A DNA stretch of 64,000 bases from Aphanomyces cochlioides. Its lineage: Eukaryota; Oomycota; Saprolegniomycetes; Saprolegniales; Verrucalvaceae. Made by a program: the position numbers and the translations under genes. Location of the stretch: assembly GCA_019828595.1 (NCBI GenBank), contig JAHQRK010000015.1, positions 682,001 through 746,000 of the forward strand, written 5' to 3'. This document shows, one piece after another, positions 42,536-53,754 of this stretch (position 1 is its first letter; each line of letters begins with the position of its first letter). The notes below the pieces were generated by a model that worked only from the letters and a program-made list of their open reading frames with translations, searched no databases and was not told the origin of the DNA.

Positions 42536-45310
42536 ATGCAGTGTAAGGATGCGATATCAAAAAGCGATGAACTTTTTACCAAGAGCGTTTCATCTCGAGT
42601 CCAAACGGTCACTTGGTCAATGAACAACGGCGAGATCAATGACGAGTGGGAAGAATGCGCCGACGAAGAGGGGCGGATATTCTTCATGAACAAAGCGACG
42701 GGCGAAACAGCGTGGGAAATGCCGTCGACGGTGCCTCTTCCTGTCGACGATGCCCCAATAGTCGAGGAAGAATGTGAAACCAAACCACTCCAGGTACATC
42801 TGCATCAAATTTCTGCCATCATGGACACTTTGCAGCGTACGCCTAGCTTTATCCTTGACGCAGCATCGCAAGAACGCCTCGCAGCTATACGATCTCGACT
42901 TGGTGGAGACGGCAATCAAATTGTGACCTTCCCAGAGCCCGACTGGATCCATTCGTTCGACCCGATAGCAAGACAAGACTACTTTTATGAATCCCATCAT
43001 GGCTTCATGACGAGACAGCCACAAGATTTCTTCCGCACGTCCGATCCATTGATCAACTACATCATCGTCATCCAGTGCGCCATTCGCAGTGCGCTGGCGA
43101 GGCGTCGAGTGGCTTTAGTCAAGTCGCAACGAGTTCACGTGAGACCGCCGCCGGTGGTGAAAGTAATCACGAAGGTAAGCTGCCCATTGATAGTTCACAC
43201 TTCACCAAGAGCTAGGAAGCTGAGATTCAACGGGAAGCAGAGGAACGGCATGACATGTTGGCCTCCGAACGAGCTCAATGTGACCGTGGAGATCGTTTCT
43301 GGGGGATTGACCAAGTACGTTCGACGCCGTGGCTCGACTTTGGTTGACATGGCATTAGAGAACGCGTGAAGTCCATCGGCAAGTCGCTGAAGAGAGTTTG
43401 ATGCGAGAAGCTGAGGGCCTTCGACGGGCTCTGCATGTACAGAGGGCAAGGCAAAACGACGAAGACTCATGGGATACTAGGACGCAGCTCGAAAACGGCA
43501 AGAAATGCAACGCCGAGCGGCTCAAGAGCTCGATCGAAAGCGACGTAGTGAAGACAGCGCGCTGGAGAGCCGAGAACGTCAAGCGATGCAGATGCAGGAG
43601 ATGCTTCAGTGCAAATCCGACTCGTTCTGGGGCGTCCAGAAGCAAGAGAACGATGAAAAATGGTACCCACGCCTGGCTTGATTCGATTTGCACCGAGGAA
43701 TTCTAGCTCCCAGGAGGAAATGGCTCGTCAAGATGCCGAGTCGCATCAGTACACTCAGGTCTTTGCCACCTCGGAGCGTCATAAACGTTGTGAGTAGGAT
43801 CTCATGGCGGCACAACTGCATGCTCGCTGGGCCATGGAAGCGGCGAGAGCCCTCAAGGAGGAAAACATTCGTCGGTCCGTCCAAGAAGTCTGCTACCGCA
43901 AACAATACATGCGAGTACGTCCAATTCTTCCGCAGTTCGCCCGCAACATGCGTCTCCTCTTAGGTTTTTAAGCGAGCTACGACGTCACTAGATATTGTCT
44001 TGTACCGCTGGCCAAGTCAGTCGACACCTCAAGGTCTTGAGCGGCCAGGAAGCTCCTCGACCAAGGGTTTTCAGTACAGACTCGACGCTGTGGTCGATCC
44101 TCAACGACACTCCAACCCCAAACACATTTTCCACACTGCTAGCAGCTCCCACACGGTTCTCGTCTACGTTGGACGACGCCGTGAGTGTCATGGCTAGGTT
44201 GGACGCAAGGGAAAGCTCAACTTGAGCCAGAAAGAGTCTTGCTACCAGTTGGAAAAGCCGCGGGTGGTCCATCAACCATTGACAAGTCCATATCCGCGCA
44301 ATCCCAACGTCGCGGCTAGCGCCCATGGCCTTCCATTCAAACTAAACAAGGTCAGCCGTCGTCTTTCCCCGTGCTGACAGCCACGGAAGGATCAAACGAC
44401 GAGCGCGCACGTGGCCAAAGTGACGCTTAAGGCGCATGGAAAGAAGTTTTGCCTCAAACCGCTCGGCAAGTCGGCAGACCAAACCTCATCGAGCTCTGAA
44501 TCGAATCAAGAAGTGGATCCACGCATTGCCGACGAAGAGCGTAAGGAACAAACGCGGCGTTCATGGCGGCGGCTGACTTATTTCCAGGGATTTTGGCTCG
44601 AGTGTTTAACTTGATCGACTTGGACCATGGAGGCACGCTCGACAAGCACGAAATGGTACGACCAACGTGGTCGTATAGCTCATGGATTGTACAGCTCTGG
44701 GCGTTGACAAAGGACGCCTACGTCCGCCATGAAGCCATGCAATCCCTCGTGCTTCGAACGATGCTCAAGAAACGCAGCGTCGACGCTTTGTTCAACGACA
44801 TGGTTGGCGACAATCAATCGGTCGGGTGGGCAGACTTTTGGACGTTCTCCAGAGCGCAGTTGGTGGCCATTTTAGCCGAGAGGGATGCAAATCCACGCCC
44901 TGAAGTCGATGAAACCTCGACCGATGCAGTGCTTCGCCGCAAGAACGAAGCGTACGCGGCGCGGAAAGCCATCCTGGACGAGGAAGAAGCGATTGCAAAG
45001 GTCGTCTTTGGCCTCGTGGACGCCGACCACAGCGGCAAAGTCGACCAGCATGAAATGATGGCTGCGCTTGAATCGAATGACTGCGTGCGTGACTGTGTCG
45101 CGCGCTCCAAAGGACTTCGTCCTCTGCTTGAAAATCCAGTACGTCCGTCGGATCATCCGTCCTGGATTCATGGTTCTCACGCAGGCATTCGGGAAAGCGT
45201 TTGTGAGCATGGCGACCGACGACGCGGCGGGTATGAGCTTGGACGAATTCCTCGCCTTCTGTACTGAAATCGCGAGCATTGCGCTGCTCAACGACCTCGT
45301 CGTGGCTTGA
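42536..45310 (+). CDS. WW-IQ-coiled-coil-EF-hand protein
   Basis: Twelve exons (42536-43174, 43216-43314, 43359-43436, 43481-43662, 43707-43758, 43798-43914, 43964-44155, 44198-44350, 44390-44540, 44588-44655, 44695-45138, 45185-45310) join with every phase matching, giving about 766 residues. A WW domain lies near residues 37-65 (EWEECADEEGRIFFMNKATG, ending WEMP). An IQ motif lies near 185-205 (IQCAIRSALARRR). A Glu/Arg/Gln-rich coiled coil follows. Two EF-hands are at the C-terminal third, with loops DLDHGGTLDKHE and DADHSGKVDQHE, and a final helix-rich part. The combination suggests a calcium- and calmodulin-responsive scaffold, perhaps cytoskeletal or flagellar. The start codon could be a later in-frame ATG. 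Confidence 0.8.
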
Positions 45311-45659
45311 TTTTGTCCAGTGGAGCTGTGGAGTTCATGACGTGGCAGCTCGAAATGAGGGAGAAAATCCAGCCACTGCACCAGTGGCCAATTTGCATAT
45401 TTGAGCAGTTAAATTGCATACGCTACTGGAAAGTTGTATGAATCCAGCTCAGATTTATATGAAATTTTGTAAATGTCCGGTAACACAACTATCCTGTAGA
45501 TAAAGTATATAGAAATGCATATTAAAATTGAATATTTTATAATGATATCGATTCTGACATGAAAAGTTGAATGGCAGACACCAGCGTGGCACACGACAGC
45601 GGTTGCTGCTCCACTTCGATAGTTCGTGAGTGGACAGAGCGACGCCAGCTCACTCTGCA
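45311..45659. other. Intergenic region
   Basis: No gene; an AT-rich stretch lies around 45470-45560. Confidence 0.4.
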
Positions 45660-46112
45660 ATGCTCGCGTTGCTTGCTGAGACATCCATGGTGGCAGCGCA
45701 GCAAATGCATGCCAAGGCAAAAGCCAAGGTTGTCACATTCACGACGGCGACGACCCATACGTTCCACGTTGGGTGGAGCGCCAGCGCCATGCCGAGCGAC
45801 TACGTGCCGGGCGTTGGACTGACGGGGAAACCCATTTGTAAGAACACACAGCGCGTCCACGACTCGGTCGGCCAGGTCTTAAAGTACACCGCGAAGGACC
45901 GACTCTTCTTCCTCAAACGACAAGGCTATTGCGTCCAAGCGGTGGCCCAACTCTGCATGGAGCAAAACGAAATCCGCATGTCAAGACGCATCACTGCACT
46001 CGAACACCTCGACGAGTTTCACTCGAGGTTCCGCCACTACATCGCGAAACGACCTCCCGTCGACCACGAAGACCAACAGGCTGCCAAGCGAACCTGCCAC
46101 GGTCTCTCGTGA
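45660..46112 (+). CDS. Small protein related to the neighbouring 46466-46876 gene
   Basis: About 150 residues, single exon. The core VVTFTTATTHTFHVG, followed by MPSDYVPGVGLTGKPI, is shared with the convergent gene next door (V-x-F-x-T-x-T to PGVGLxGxPI). The pattern (a short beta strand followed by a P-S/G-x-G-L segment) is faintly like the N-terminal domain of cysteine/serine-rich nuclear proteins, but I would not assign it. The C-terminal part is helical and basic. An earlier or later ATG is possible (45660 or 45687). Confidence 0.7.
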   Translation: MLALLAETSMVAAQQMHAKAKAKVVTFTTATTHTFHVGWSASAMPSDYVPGVGLTGKPICKNTQRVHDSVGQVLKYTAKDRLFFLKRQGYCVQAVAQLCMEQNEIRMSRRITALEHLDEFHSRFRHYIAKRPPVDHEDQQAAKRTCHGLS

Positions 46113-46465
46113 ACTTCGTGATCTGCGTTCCGTCAAAGTTTTCGGCGGCAGCAAGTCCGTCCTCACATCGCCGTGGCGTCATTGCTATACTGTCAACTCC
46201 CCCACCTTAGCCAGCTCGCCGCTCACTGACGTAGTCCTTGCCCTTAGCCAGGCTGAATCCCCCTTTGACATCCCCCTGGGATCATTGCCTGCTGCTTCCC
46301 TGCGGCTGCAACCCCTGCGCTGCGCTGCTATAACATCTAGAAGGGTGATAGAGGCTACAGAACTCTAAAAAGGATAACAAACTCTATCAGTCAAGGTTAA
46401 CATTAGCATAACGTTTATACTAAATACGATGTCCATCCACGACGACATAGCGACGGCATTGCTTG
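46113..46465. other. Spacer between two convergent paralogs
   Basis: No gene; this is the 3' flank of both convergent genes. Confidence 0.4.
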
Positions 46466-46876
46466 CTACCAGAGCAATCGATTGAGATCCATTTGGGACC
46501 TTGTGGCTTTGGCTAGCTGTTCCTGTTGTTTCTTGAGCTCGATGTGTTCACGAGCGTGGCTCTGGCGGGAGATTTGAATCCGCTTGAGTTCGAGGCATTC
46601 TTTCGCGAGATCTGTCGGGTTGAGCCCAGACCGTTGGAGGAGGTAGAGTCGATCCTGGCTCGTGTATGTCATGACACAGCCAGGGCCATCGGGGCGGACG
46701 CTCTTGACGGACTGCTCGATCGGAGATCCCGCGAGGCCAACGCCAGGCATGCTGTCACTTGGGACGACGCACGCGCCGACGCCCACTCGGAACGTCAACT
46801 CGGTCACTGTCGAGAAACGCACGTGTTTTTGGACGCGCTTCCGCTTGAGCGACGGTTTGCTGGGGCTTTGGTGCAT
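46466..46876 (-). CDS. Small protein related to the neighbouring 45660-46112 gene
   Basis: About 136 residues, single exon, convergent with its paralog. After a basic N-terminus (KPSLKRKRVQKH) it shares VRFSTVTELTFRVG and MPGVGLAGSPI with the paralog, and a helical C-terminal half that aligns in outline (DRLYLLQRSGLNPTDLAKEC compared with DRLFFLKRQGYCVQAVAQLC). An inverted duplication is the likely origin. Function unknown. Confidence 0.7.
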   Translation of the reverse strand: MHQSPSKPSLKRKRVQKHVRFSTVTELTFRVGVGACVVPSDSMPGVGLAGSPIEQSVKSVRPDGPGCVMTYTSQDRLYLLQRSGLNPTDLAKECLELKRIQISRQSHAREHIELKKQQEQLAKATRSQMDLNRLLW

Positions 46877-47548
46877 TGTGAAAGATTTGAAATGCACAAT
46901 CGAATGGCAAGGAAACACATCAGAAGGAGGACGAGATGCAAACTTGTGCTCTTGGCCCACACGCCATCTGGCCACGCACGTTGCTTATCACACAATACGT
47001 CACCTCGACTATGCCAGAAAGAAATCGTCTCCTTTTTGAACAAAAAGGAGATGATTAAACGAGAAAAATTTTCAAAGGTTTTTGTCGGTTCATACAAATC
47101 CTTCAGCTACAGGAAACACGAAGCATAGGCAATTCCTTGAATCGTGAAGAGGTGACTAAAAGATATAAAGAAGAAAAGCTCTATACTCTCTCCAATGCCA
47201 CTCGAAACTAGTTGGGGGGATTTTTCTGGCTAACTCGTCAAGGAGTGTAGCCCACTTATACAACATGATTGTATTTTTCAATTGGCAGTAGGCTGACCTC
47301 TATCTCAAAACTTTGAAATGCATGTCGGCATGTAGACTGTGATTGAGGCAGGCTTGAATTACGGAGGCCATGACGTCGATCAAAGCTCGTTCATCACTGC
47401 AAAATGTGCGGGTATTAAATTATAGAGGTAGAATATCGAAGTGATGAACTAATGTTGACCGGTGGGTTGTCGACTTGCATGGGTGTGTCGCTGCACCCAA
47501 CAAAGGTCGGCAGAGGAGACAGAACGTTCCTCACAACTACGACGAGAC
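46877..47548. other. Intergenic region before the large inverted repeat
   Basis: Nothing I can support as a gene. Confidence 0.4.
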
Positions 47549-48133
47549 GAGAAATTATTTGAAAGCAACTGTGGTACAGTGTTTTGTGCCGAAATACAAT
47601 TGTCCCGGAGAAGATGCAATATCCGGACAGGTATCCGGATATTTGATATGTAATTTCCTTGAATGAACATTGTGTTGAGAGAGCCTCACACATCAAGGTG
47701 GAATAATCGTCCAAGGCAAGACGTACCAAGTGAAGCTGACCACAAAGTCTGTGCGATGTGCGCGCTCGATATCCAAGAGTCATCCGCCCTTTCACACTCT
47801 GTCCACCGTAAGAGGATGCACAAATCTCATCGAAGGCAAAGCAGCTTCCCTTCTGATGCCACTGGCGCTCCACGAATTGCCATTCATCTACCTGTTGTAG
47901 GTGCCAGTGGTATCGGAATGCAAGTTGCGTAGCCTCCGCGGAGAGCAGTTGTATGCTCTCTCAATAGAATGATGGAGCATCTTGAGGTGTGCGAGGCTCT
48001 CTCAACACAATGTTCATTCAAGGAAATTACATATCAAATATCCGGATAATCATCCGGATATTGCATCTTCTCCGGGACAACTGTATTTCGGCACAAAACA
48101 CTGTACCACAGTTGCTTTCAAATAATTTCTCAC
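47549..48133. mobile_element. Large inverted-repeat element
   Basis: Arms of about 150 bases (47549-47698 and 47975-48133) are inverted copies at roughly 95% by eye; both contain AAATTATTTGAAAGCAACTG and its inverse. They flank a unique spacer of about 276 bases. Each arm carries a pair of ATCCGGAT-like cores. No transposase is encoded. It may be a MULE-like non-autonomous element or a foldback unit that has captured unique DNA. Confidence 0.75.
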
Positions 48134-49018
48134 GACGAGACTTTCAAGTGACAATCGAAGCCAGTGGTGATTGTAAAAGCGCCCACGAGTAACGCGACTC
48201 TCCCAACTCGAGCCAGCATACACGTGAGCGTCAACATCATCTGCTTTGTCCGGCGAGAGAGAGCGTCCAGCAGGGTGCAAGAGCGCTGACATGACGAGAA
48301 ACATTCGTGTCAGAGCTGGGCATTGCCTGTTCCATCTCTCTCCTCTGCCCTTAGCAGACGTGTAGCACGAGATTACACACCGCTTGTCCTGCTTATCGAC
48401 GAGAGAAAGACGACGTGAAACACAAATTGCAAGATTACACCACTTGTGTTACTTGGTCGATTTGGTGTCTCGAACGTTCAGGCGCCAGAGATGTCACAAG
48501 TGCCAAGTGCTCTGGACTTCCTCGCGATTGTGTGGGTGAACAAAGGCCCTGCGCCCATGTTGAATCTGCACAAGGCTTTCTAATTCACACATCTCAAATG
48601 TCCATTGTACCCATCAAAAATTCATTGAGCGTTGACGACGAAAGGTGCTGGAAAGTTTTGCACCGACGTCCGATTTGCATTGCACCCTATCGGCCAACAT
48701 CTGGCGTTGTTGTGGCCATGAATGCCTTGGCATGTTGGACGACAAATCGGGAAGTCAGTGGCGCCGCGAGCTCCCTCATGGTCCAGAGGCCAACGATGGA
48801 CATTTGAGTTTTGTGAAATAATTTAACAATGCAACAAGCAAGCGGCAAGAGCCCACCAAGCTCCTACAGCTAGACAGCTATCTAAATAATGCAACAATGC
48901 CCAAGAGAGTCATCTTTCTCAAGATCTTCTTATCCAAACGCGTTCTTCAACCTTGAGCACCCTCATCCATTATTCTTCAACTAACGCATAACCTGAGTGG
49001 TTATCCGGTTGTTGTCCA
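48134..49018. other. Intergenic region
   Basis: Short frames exist but none is convincing. Confidence 0.4.
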
Positions 49019-49031
49019 TTTATCCGGATAA
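49019..49031. promoter_or_regulatory. ATCCGGAT core just before a start codon
   Basis: TTTATCCGGATAA lies only about 7 bases before the ATG at 49038, so it would lie within the 5' leader or at the transcription start of the phosphoesterase gene. A half-site (TTATCCGG) occurs at 49001. Confidence 0.4.
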
Positions 49032-49037
49032 ACCAGT

Positions 49038-50987
49038 ATGGCGGCAGCAACCGAGCGAGGCGGCGTCGACTTCGACAAGTACCGAGGTTTCCTCAAGGAA
49101 GGCAAATCTCGCTTTGAGATTGAAGCCATTTTACGCCAAGATTCGCTCTCGTCGGATGAGATCAATGAGTTTTGGCAGTACATGGCATCTCAGGCCTTGG
49201 ACGATGCAATCGCAGCCCCTCCAAATGACATTGCAGCGATTTGGAAGCTCCTCGGACCGTACCAGTACTTTCAGCGAGGATTTCGGCTTCCCAGCGTGCC
49301 TGCACGGAAGCAACCTGGTGATCTCCGAGTCGTGTTCCTCTCCGATACGCATTCTCTACATGATACATTGCCTCCGATCCCAGATGGCGACATTCTACTC
49401 CACGGCGGAGATTTCACCGACACGGGCGACCGCGATGAAGTACACTGGACAATACCATTGCTCTCTCTACCACGTCGTTCTCTCTAGGTGTTGGCGTTCA
49501 ATGCATTCCTGGGCACGCTCCCCCATCGGTACAAATTTGTCATAGGCGGCAACCACGAATGCACATTTGACAAGTCGTACTACAAGACACATTGGAAGAG
49601 ATATGGCCATCCTTATGAATACGACTCCGATGACGTGCGATCTTTGATTACCAATGCGTTGTACCTCGAAGATGCGCTCGTTTCTGTCGAAGGTTATCGT
49701 ATCTATGGGTATTCTCCCCGTCATTTCAAGGCCGTCGTGGCTAATGCTCCAAGCGTAGGAGTCCATGGCAGCCTGAATTCTGTGAGTGGGCGTTCAATTT
49801 ACCCCGAGGATCTGACGTCCTCCGCGCTAAATGGACAGCGGTGCCATCAGATATTGATATTCTACTGACGCATTCGCCACCGTTTGGCCGAGGAGACGAC
49901 GTCGGCATTGTTCACGTTGGAGATGTTCATCTACTGGAGCAAGTCCAGCGCCGTATCAAGCCCGCTTTCCATCTCTTTGGCCATGGTTTTCCTCCCAAAA
50001 TTCACGCGACTTGACATTGAATCTAGTCCATGAAGGCTACGGAGCGAGCTACGACGGCACGACGATCTTTATCAACGGCTCCAACTGCACGGAGGAGTAC
50101 AAAGCCATCAACCCGATCGTGGTCTTTGACTTGCCGCCACGAACAGCGACGGCAGTCGACGATGCGACTGACTATCATACGCTGCTGGCAGCTCAGCAAC
50201 ACGTTGCCAGTACGATGTCCATTGAAAATTTCCTCTAATTCTGTCCAGACAATGCGATCAAACGATTCGGGATCAAGGGCACCAGTGCTGATCAACTCTT
50301 CGAAGGTTCTTGCGACTCGAACGAGCGTGAATTGATCTCTTCCTTGTAGAAACGCTTCGTGTGCGTCCTGTGATCTCGCCAGAGATGAGAGCGATGAAAT
50401 ATTGCTTCCGCGAGGCAATCCAAGCGGCGGATCCATCGGTAAAACCGCCTCAGAGCGTTCCAAACTACAGTGTCATGACGTCCGGGTCGGCGCTCTCAAG
50501 ACGCATTACCATGTCGGTGCTACCCCAGGAGAATACAGCTGCGCCGGCGTCGAGTCCTGAAAAGATCAATCGTCGAAGACTTGGGCAGAAACGCGCTGGG
50601 CTGTCTGTCCTTCCCGAGGAAAACGAAGACGATCGAGGGTCACAAGCGAAAGCTCCTGCCGCGCCTGAATGTGTGCTCTGCAAGCTCAAAGTCCCTGGTC
50701 ATATTCATCCCAACGCGGCTCCGCCTCCTGTCCCAGAGCAAAAACAAGACGAAGAGTGCCTCTTGTGCAAATTCAACGTCCAAGGGCACGTCCATCCTGG
50801 CAGAGTCGTCGCAGCTCCCGAACCAGAATGCGCCTTGTGCAAGTACAACGTCAGTGGCCATATCCATCCAGGGCGAGAGACTTCCCCACCACCTCCGCCT
50901 GCCCCAGCATCAGTGCCCACACCTCCTGACGACGACGATGAAGATGTGACCAAACCAAACATACGTCGAACTTCCTCGTGGTTCTAA
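49038..50987 (+). CDS. MPPED-type metallophosphoesterase fused to C-x2-C-x6-H-x-H repeats
   Basis: Six exons (49038-49439, 49488-49708, 49759-49985, 50027-50209, 50249-50305, 50350-50987) join in phase to about 575 residues. A helical N-terminal part (about 85 residues) precedes a calcineurin-like phosphoesterase of MPPED1/2 type. All metal-binding motifs are present: LSDTH, HGGDFTDTGD, GGNHE, LLTHSPP and FGHVH, plus the signature GSPWQPEFCEWAFNLPRG split by an intron. A linker is followed by three repeats of ECxLCKxxVxGHxHPxx near the C-terminus, a putative small zinc-binding unit, then a Pro/Asp tail. Stopping at the TAA at 50238 gives a shorter protein. The phase-1 intron 50210-50248 removes that stop and keeps the frame, which supports the fusion. 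Confidence 0.85.
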
Positions 50988-51613
50988 CTGTTTCCAATAA
51001 ATCCATGTCTGTCTGTCTAACCTCGGACCAAACAGACGAAGCTGCGGAAGAGAAATCCACTGCTTTGCTGTAAATCTACGAGCAGCTAGCTACGTTGGAA
51101 GAGATCAGTCACGCGTGCTGCAAGTGTTGAAAGGAATTGAACGAGGCAATGCTGTCGAAATTTCATTGAGTACTTTGAAGCCACGATGCTATTTTTGAAG
51201 TACTGAGTACTTTCTTAAAAGTACTCAATTTTTGAAATGATATTGAGTACTTATTCCTAACCGTCCGCTCTCGATTCAGGGAAATGAGCGACTGCTAAAC
51301 GTGGTGGCATAGAGACCACAAGAGAGCGTCTTACTCGAAGCATCTGTGACGACGATCGACGCTTTGCCTGCGTCACTGGCATGCTCGAGTCATCTTGGTT
51401 ACAATTTGTCAAATTAAGTTCATCGGCTCGCATGTCATAGAAGTTAGCATCCTCGCTTCCTAGACTTGGGTGGGTAATCTTTTTGTCTAAGGTAAACGTA
51501 CCTCCTCTTGGAATCGCATTACGTCTCAAGTTTCGAGTCTTGGCCGAGTCGCGTTCCTTCCAGCGCCAACGCAACGTCGTCCATGGAGCCGAGATGCTCC
51601 ATCAATGCCACGG
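50988..51613. other. Region between phosphoesterase and bZIP genes
   Basis: A short inverted repeat built on GAGTACTT lies at about 51165-51255. On the minus strand, about 51630-51520 encodes a helical protein-like tail (VALMEHLGSMDDVALALEGT) that continues the bZIP gene in another frame. Confidence 0.4.
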
Positions 51614-52296
51614 TCAAGTCGATATTGGGGTTTCAAGTCGAATGACGCGCTTGGTCGCGCCAAAGACAAAGACAAAACCCATCGGGAGCCGCAATGTCTT
51701 GCCCATGAGCTTGTGTGCAAACGGCAGATTTGGAAACAACGTCGCAATCGAATCGACGGTTGGTGTCAAATGCGCCAAAATCGACGCATGGACCGCAACT
51801 TCATCGGCGCGGGCATACAAACGGTCCAAGCGGCGCATCTCGAGCCGGACCGCACCAAACGCGGCACTGTACGCTTCCCACTGGGCCATGACATGCTCGA
51901 TTCCAATCTAAAAGGGGCCCATGTCGTCACACACGACGTCAATCAATCTACCTGGCCCATCCACCACACGGTTGGGACTAGAAAATGTCGGAGGTATGCT
52001 TTCTGTCGCTCCGAGTGGTCGTAGCCGAGCTGAAAGAGGTCAAAGTAGGCTTGCACGGCCTCAACTTCGGCATGGAACCGTTCGCCGCGCTGCAATGCGA
52101 CGAGATGGGCTTCCAGCCGTTTGGTCTGCGCGTCCAGTTCGGCCACATCGTGCTCAAGCTGTACATTCGCGGCGCGCTGCCACGCTCGGTACTTGCGCTG
52201 GTTGATCTTGCTTCGGTGTCGGCGCTTTGCCCGCCGCACTTCGTCTCGGTCTGGTGAGTCGACCATGTGCAAATCTGACCCTTTCGATCGATCCAT
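51614..52296 (-). CDS. Oomycete-type bZIP transcription factor
   Basis: Two exons (52296-51952, 51907-51614) join in phase 0 to about 212 residues. The basic region RRAKRRHRSKINQRKYRAWQ with following R, and a leucine-zipper-like heptad (LEHDVAELDAQTKRLEAHL), form a bZIP domain near residues 17-65. The basic region has N-Q-x-K-Y-R-x-x-Q-R, the altered form common in oomycete bZIPs instead of the canonical N-x7-R. The C-terminal part is helical. The frame stops at T-T-stop near 51614, but a good continuation exists in another frame, so the tail may be frameshifted. It should bind DNA as a dimer in the nucleus. Confidence 0.82.
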
Positions 52297-53754
52297 GAAT
52301 CAACATTCAATTCAAAGTGGGATGTAGCATAGACACGTCGGCGGCCGATTCGAGAATTTCTCGACATCTCGACGCCGATAGCTGCAGCCCTTCCAAGCGG
52401 AGGGGCCACGTGGTGTTGCCAGCGTCTACTAAACTCACAGAGCGTCCAGGCTGGCGCCGTCGATTACTCCCACGACGGGATGGACAAAAGCAGACAGATT
52501 AGCAACGTGGCGTCCCACCGTGTCATACCTGACTCTCACAAATTTCCACCTTCAACGACACAAAGACAGACGGCAGATTTTGGTGCTGCGTTAAATCAGA
52601 CATTCGGACATAGAGAATAAATTATTGGAGGTTATAATATAAAATTTTGGAGGTATAAGGAGTGAGAGAGGAGGATGGGCTGCGATGACATGGATGGACA
52701 GGATCGAAATGGACTCCTGAGAGGCGTGGAGTGGAGCTTTGAATGGGTGGAGATGCAATGCCGTGCCTCTTGAGCAATTCAAGACGACCATGTGTCTGTG
52801 CCCGTTTCTTGAGAAAGGTTTGCTAAATCCATTGCTGTTGTAAATGAACGTGAAGGACGCATAGACTCGATGTGGCATTGATGGCTAGATCCGTCGTCCG
52901 TTCATTCAACTTGATACGCAATGTAGCTTACATTGCGCTCTCGTTCTAGACATGTATGTTGACCTTTTTATCGATCAAAACCTTTGTATTTCACAGTTGA
53001 AGATAGATCGTGGCGCAGAAGCTGATGAGCTACTCTCAACGTGGAAACAGACAGCGAACGAGCAAGACCAACCACGACATACTCGAGAGCTGGAGCACCA
53101 TGTCGAGAATGCACATTGAAATTTGTCTAAGTATTGTATTATTCCTATAAAGGTATTATTTTTCACAGTTTCCCTTCGTGAGAGTCAACGATGGATGGCA
53201 CCCCCAAGACATTTCCAACGGGGAAACGCAACCAGTCGCGATCCATTCCGTGGATGTGATGAGTCTTTTGCCAAGATGACGTCGTCATGGACACATCTAT
53301 CAACATACACCCAAATATTCCAACTTCATCACTCTTTCGATGGATGTTGACCTTTTTCACCTTGAAATTTCACCGCCCAGTTGACTGAAATGCTTGGCAT
53401 CGAGGCCAGAAAGCGGTCAAGGCTTGACGAGACGACATGGAAGCCGCTGAGATCTCATTCTCGTGCTTGGCTTTGCAATAGATGGCAGGATTTTTGAAGC
53501 CACGGCGGTATTCAGGCCGAGGTGTTTATGCAGACGCAATGTCGACTGTGTATGCCCATCTTTTCTGACGTGGGAGCGAGCGTCGAGGACGTGGAGAGAG
53601 GACAGTGGATCGCCCACGATCTGCGTCGTCTGAATAGATGTCGCTACGATGGAGCGAGCGATGAATGTTTACGCTGAGGACCAAGAAGAACGTTGTCATC
53701 CACTTTGACCAAGATGATATCGATCCCATACATTACAAACGGACGGTGCGATTC
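52297..53754. other. Intergenic region without supported gene
   Basis: Several short frames on both strands show no protein-like composition. The stretch 52590-53150 is AT-rich. Confidence 0.4.

Noticed and set aside
43398..43706. An open frame of 102 codons on the plus strand read as a separate gene.
   Set aside because: Splicing at 43437-43480 and 43663-43706 gives a coiled-coil sequence in phase with the flanking exons, so this frame is mostly an intron and frame artefact.
47415..47873. A 152-codon minus-strand frame across the left arm of the inverted repeat.
   Set aside because: It spans repeat arm and spacer without a conserved motif. The composition looks like an accidental open frame.
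50027..50238. Stop of the phosphoesterase gene at 50238, leaving the zinc-repeat region as a separate gene.
   Set aside because: The downstream exons have no good start codon, and a phase-1 intron (50210-50248) joins both parts in frame with canonical borders.
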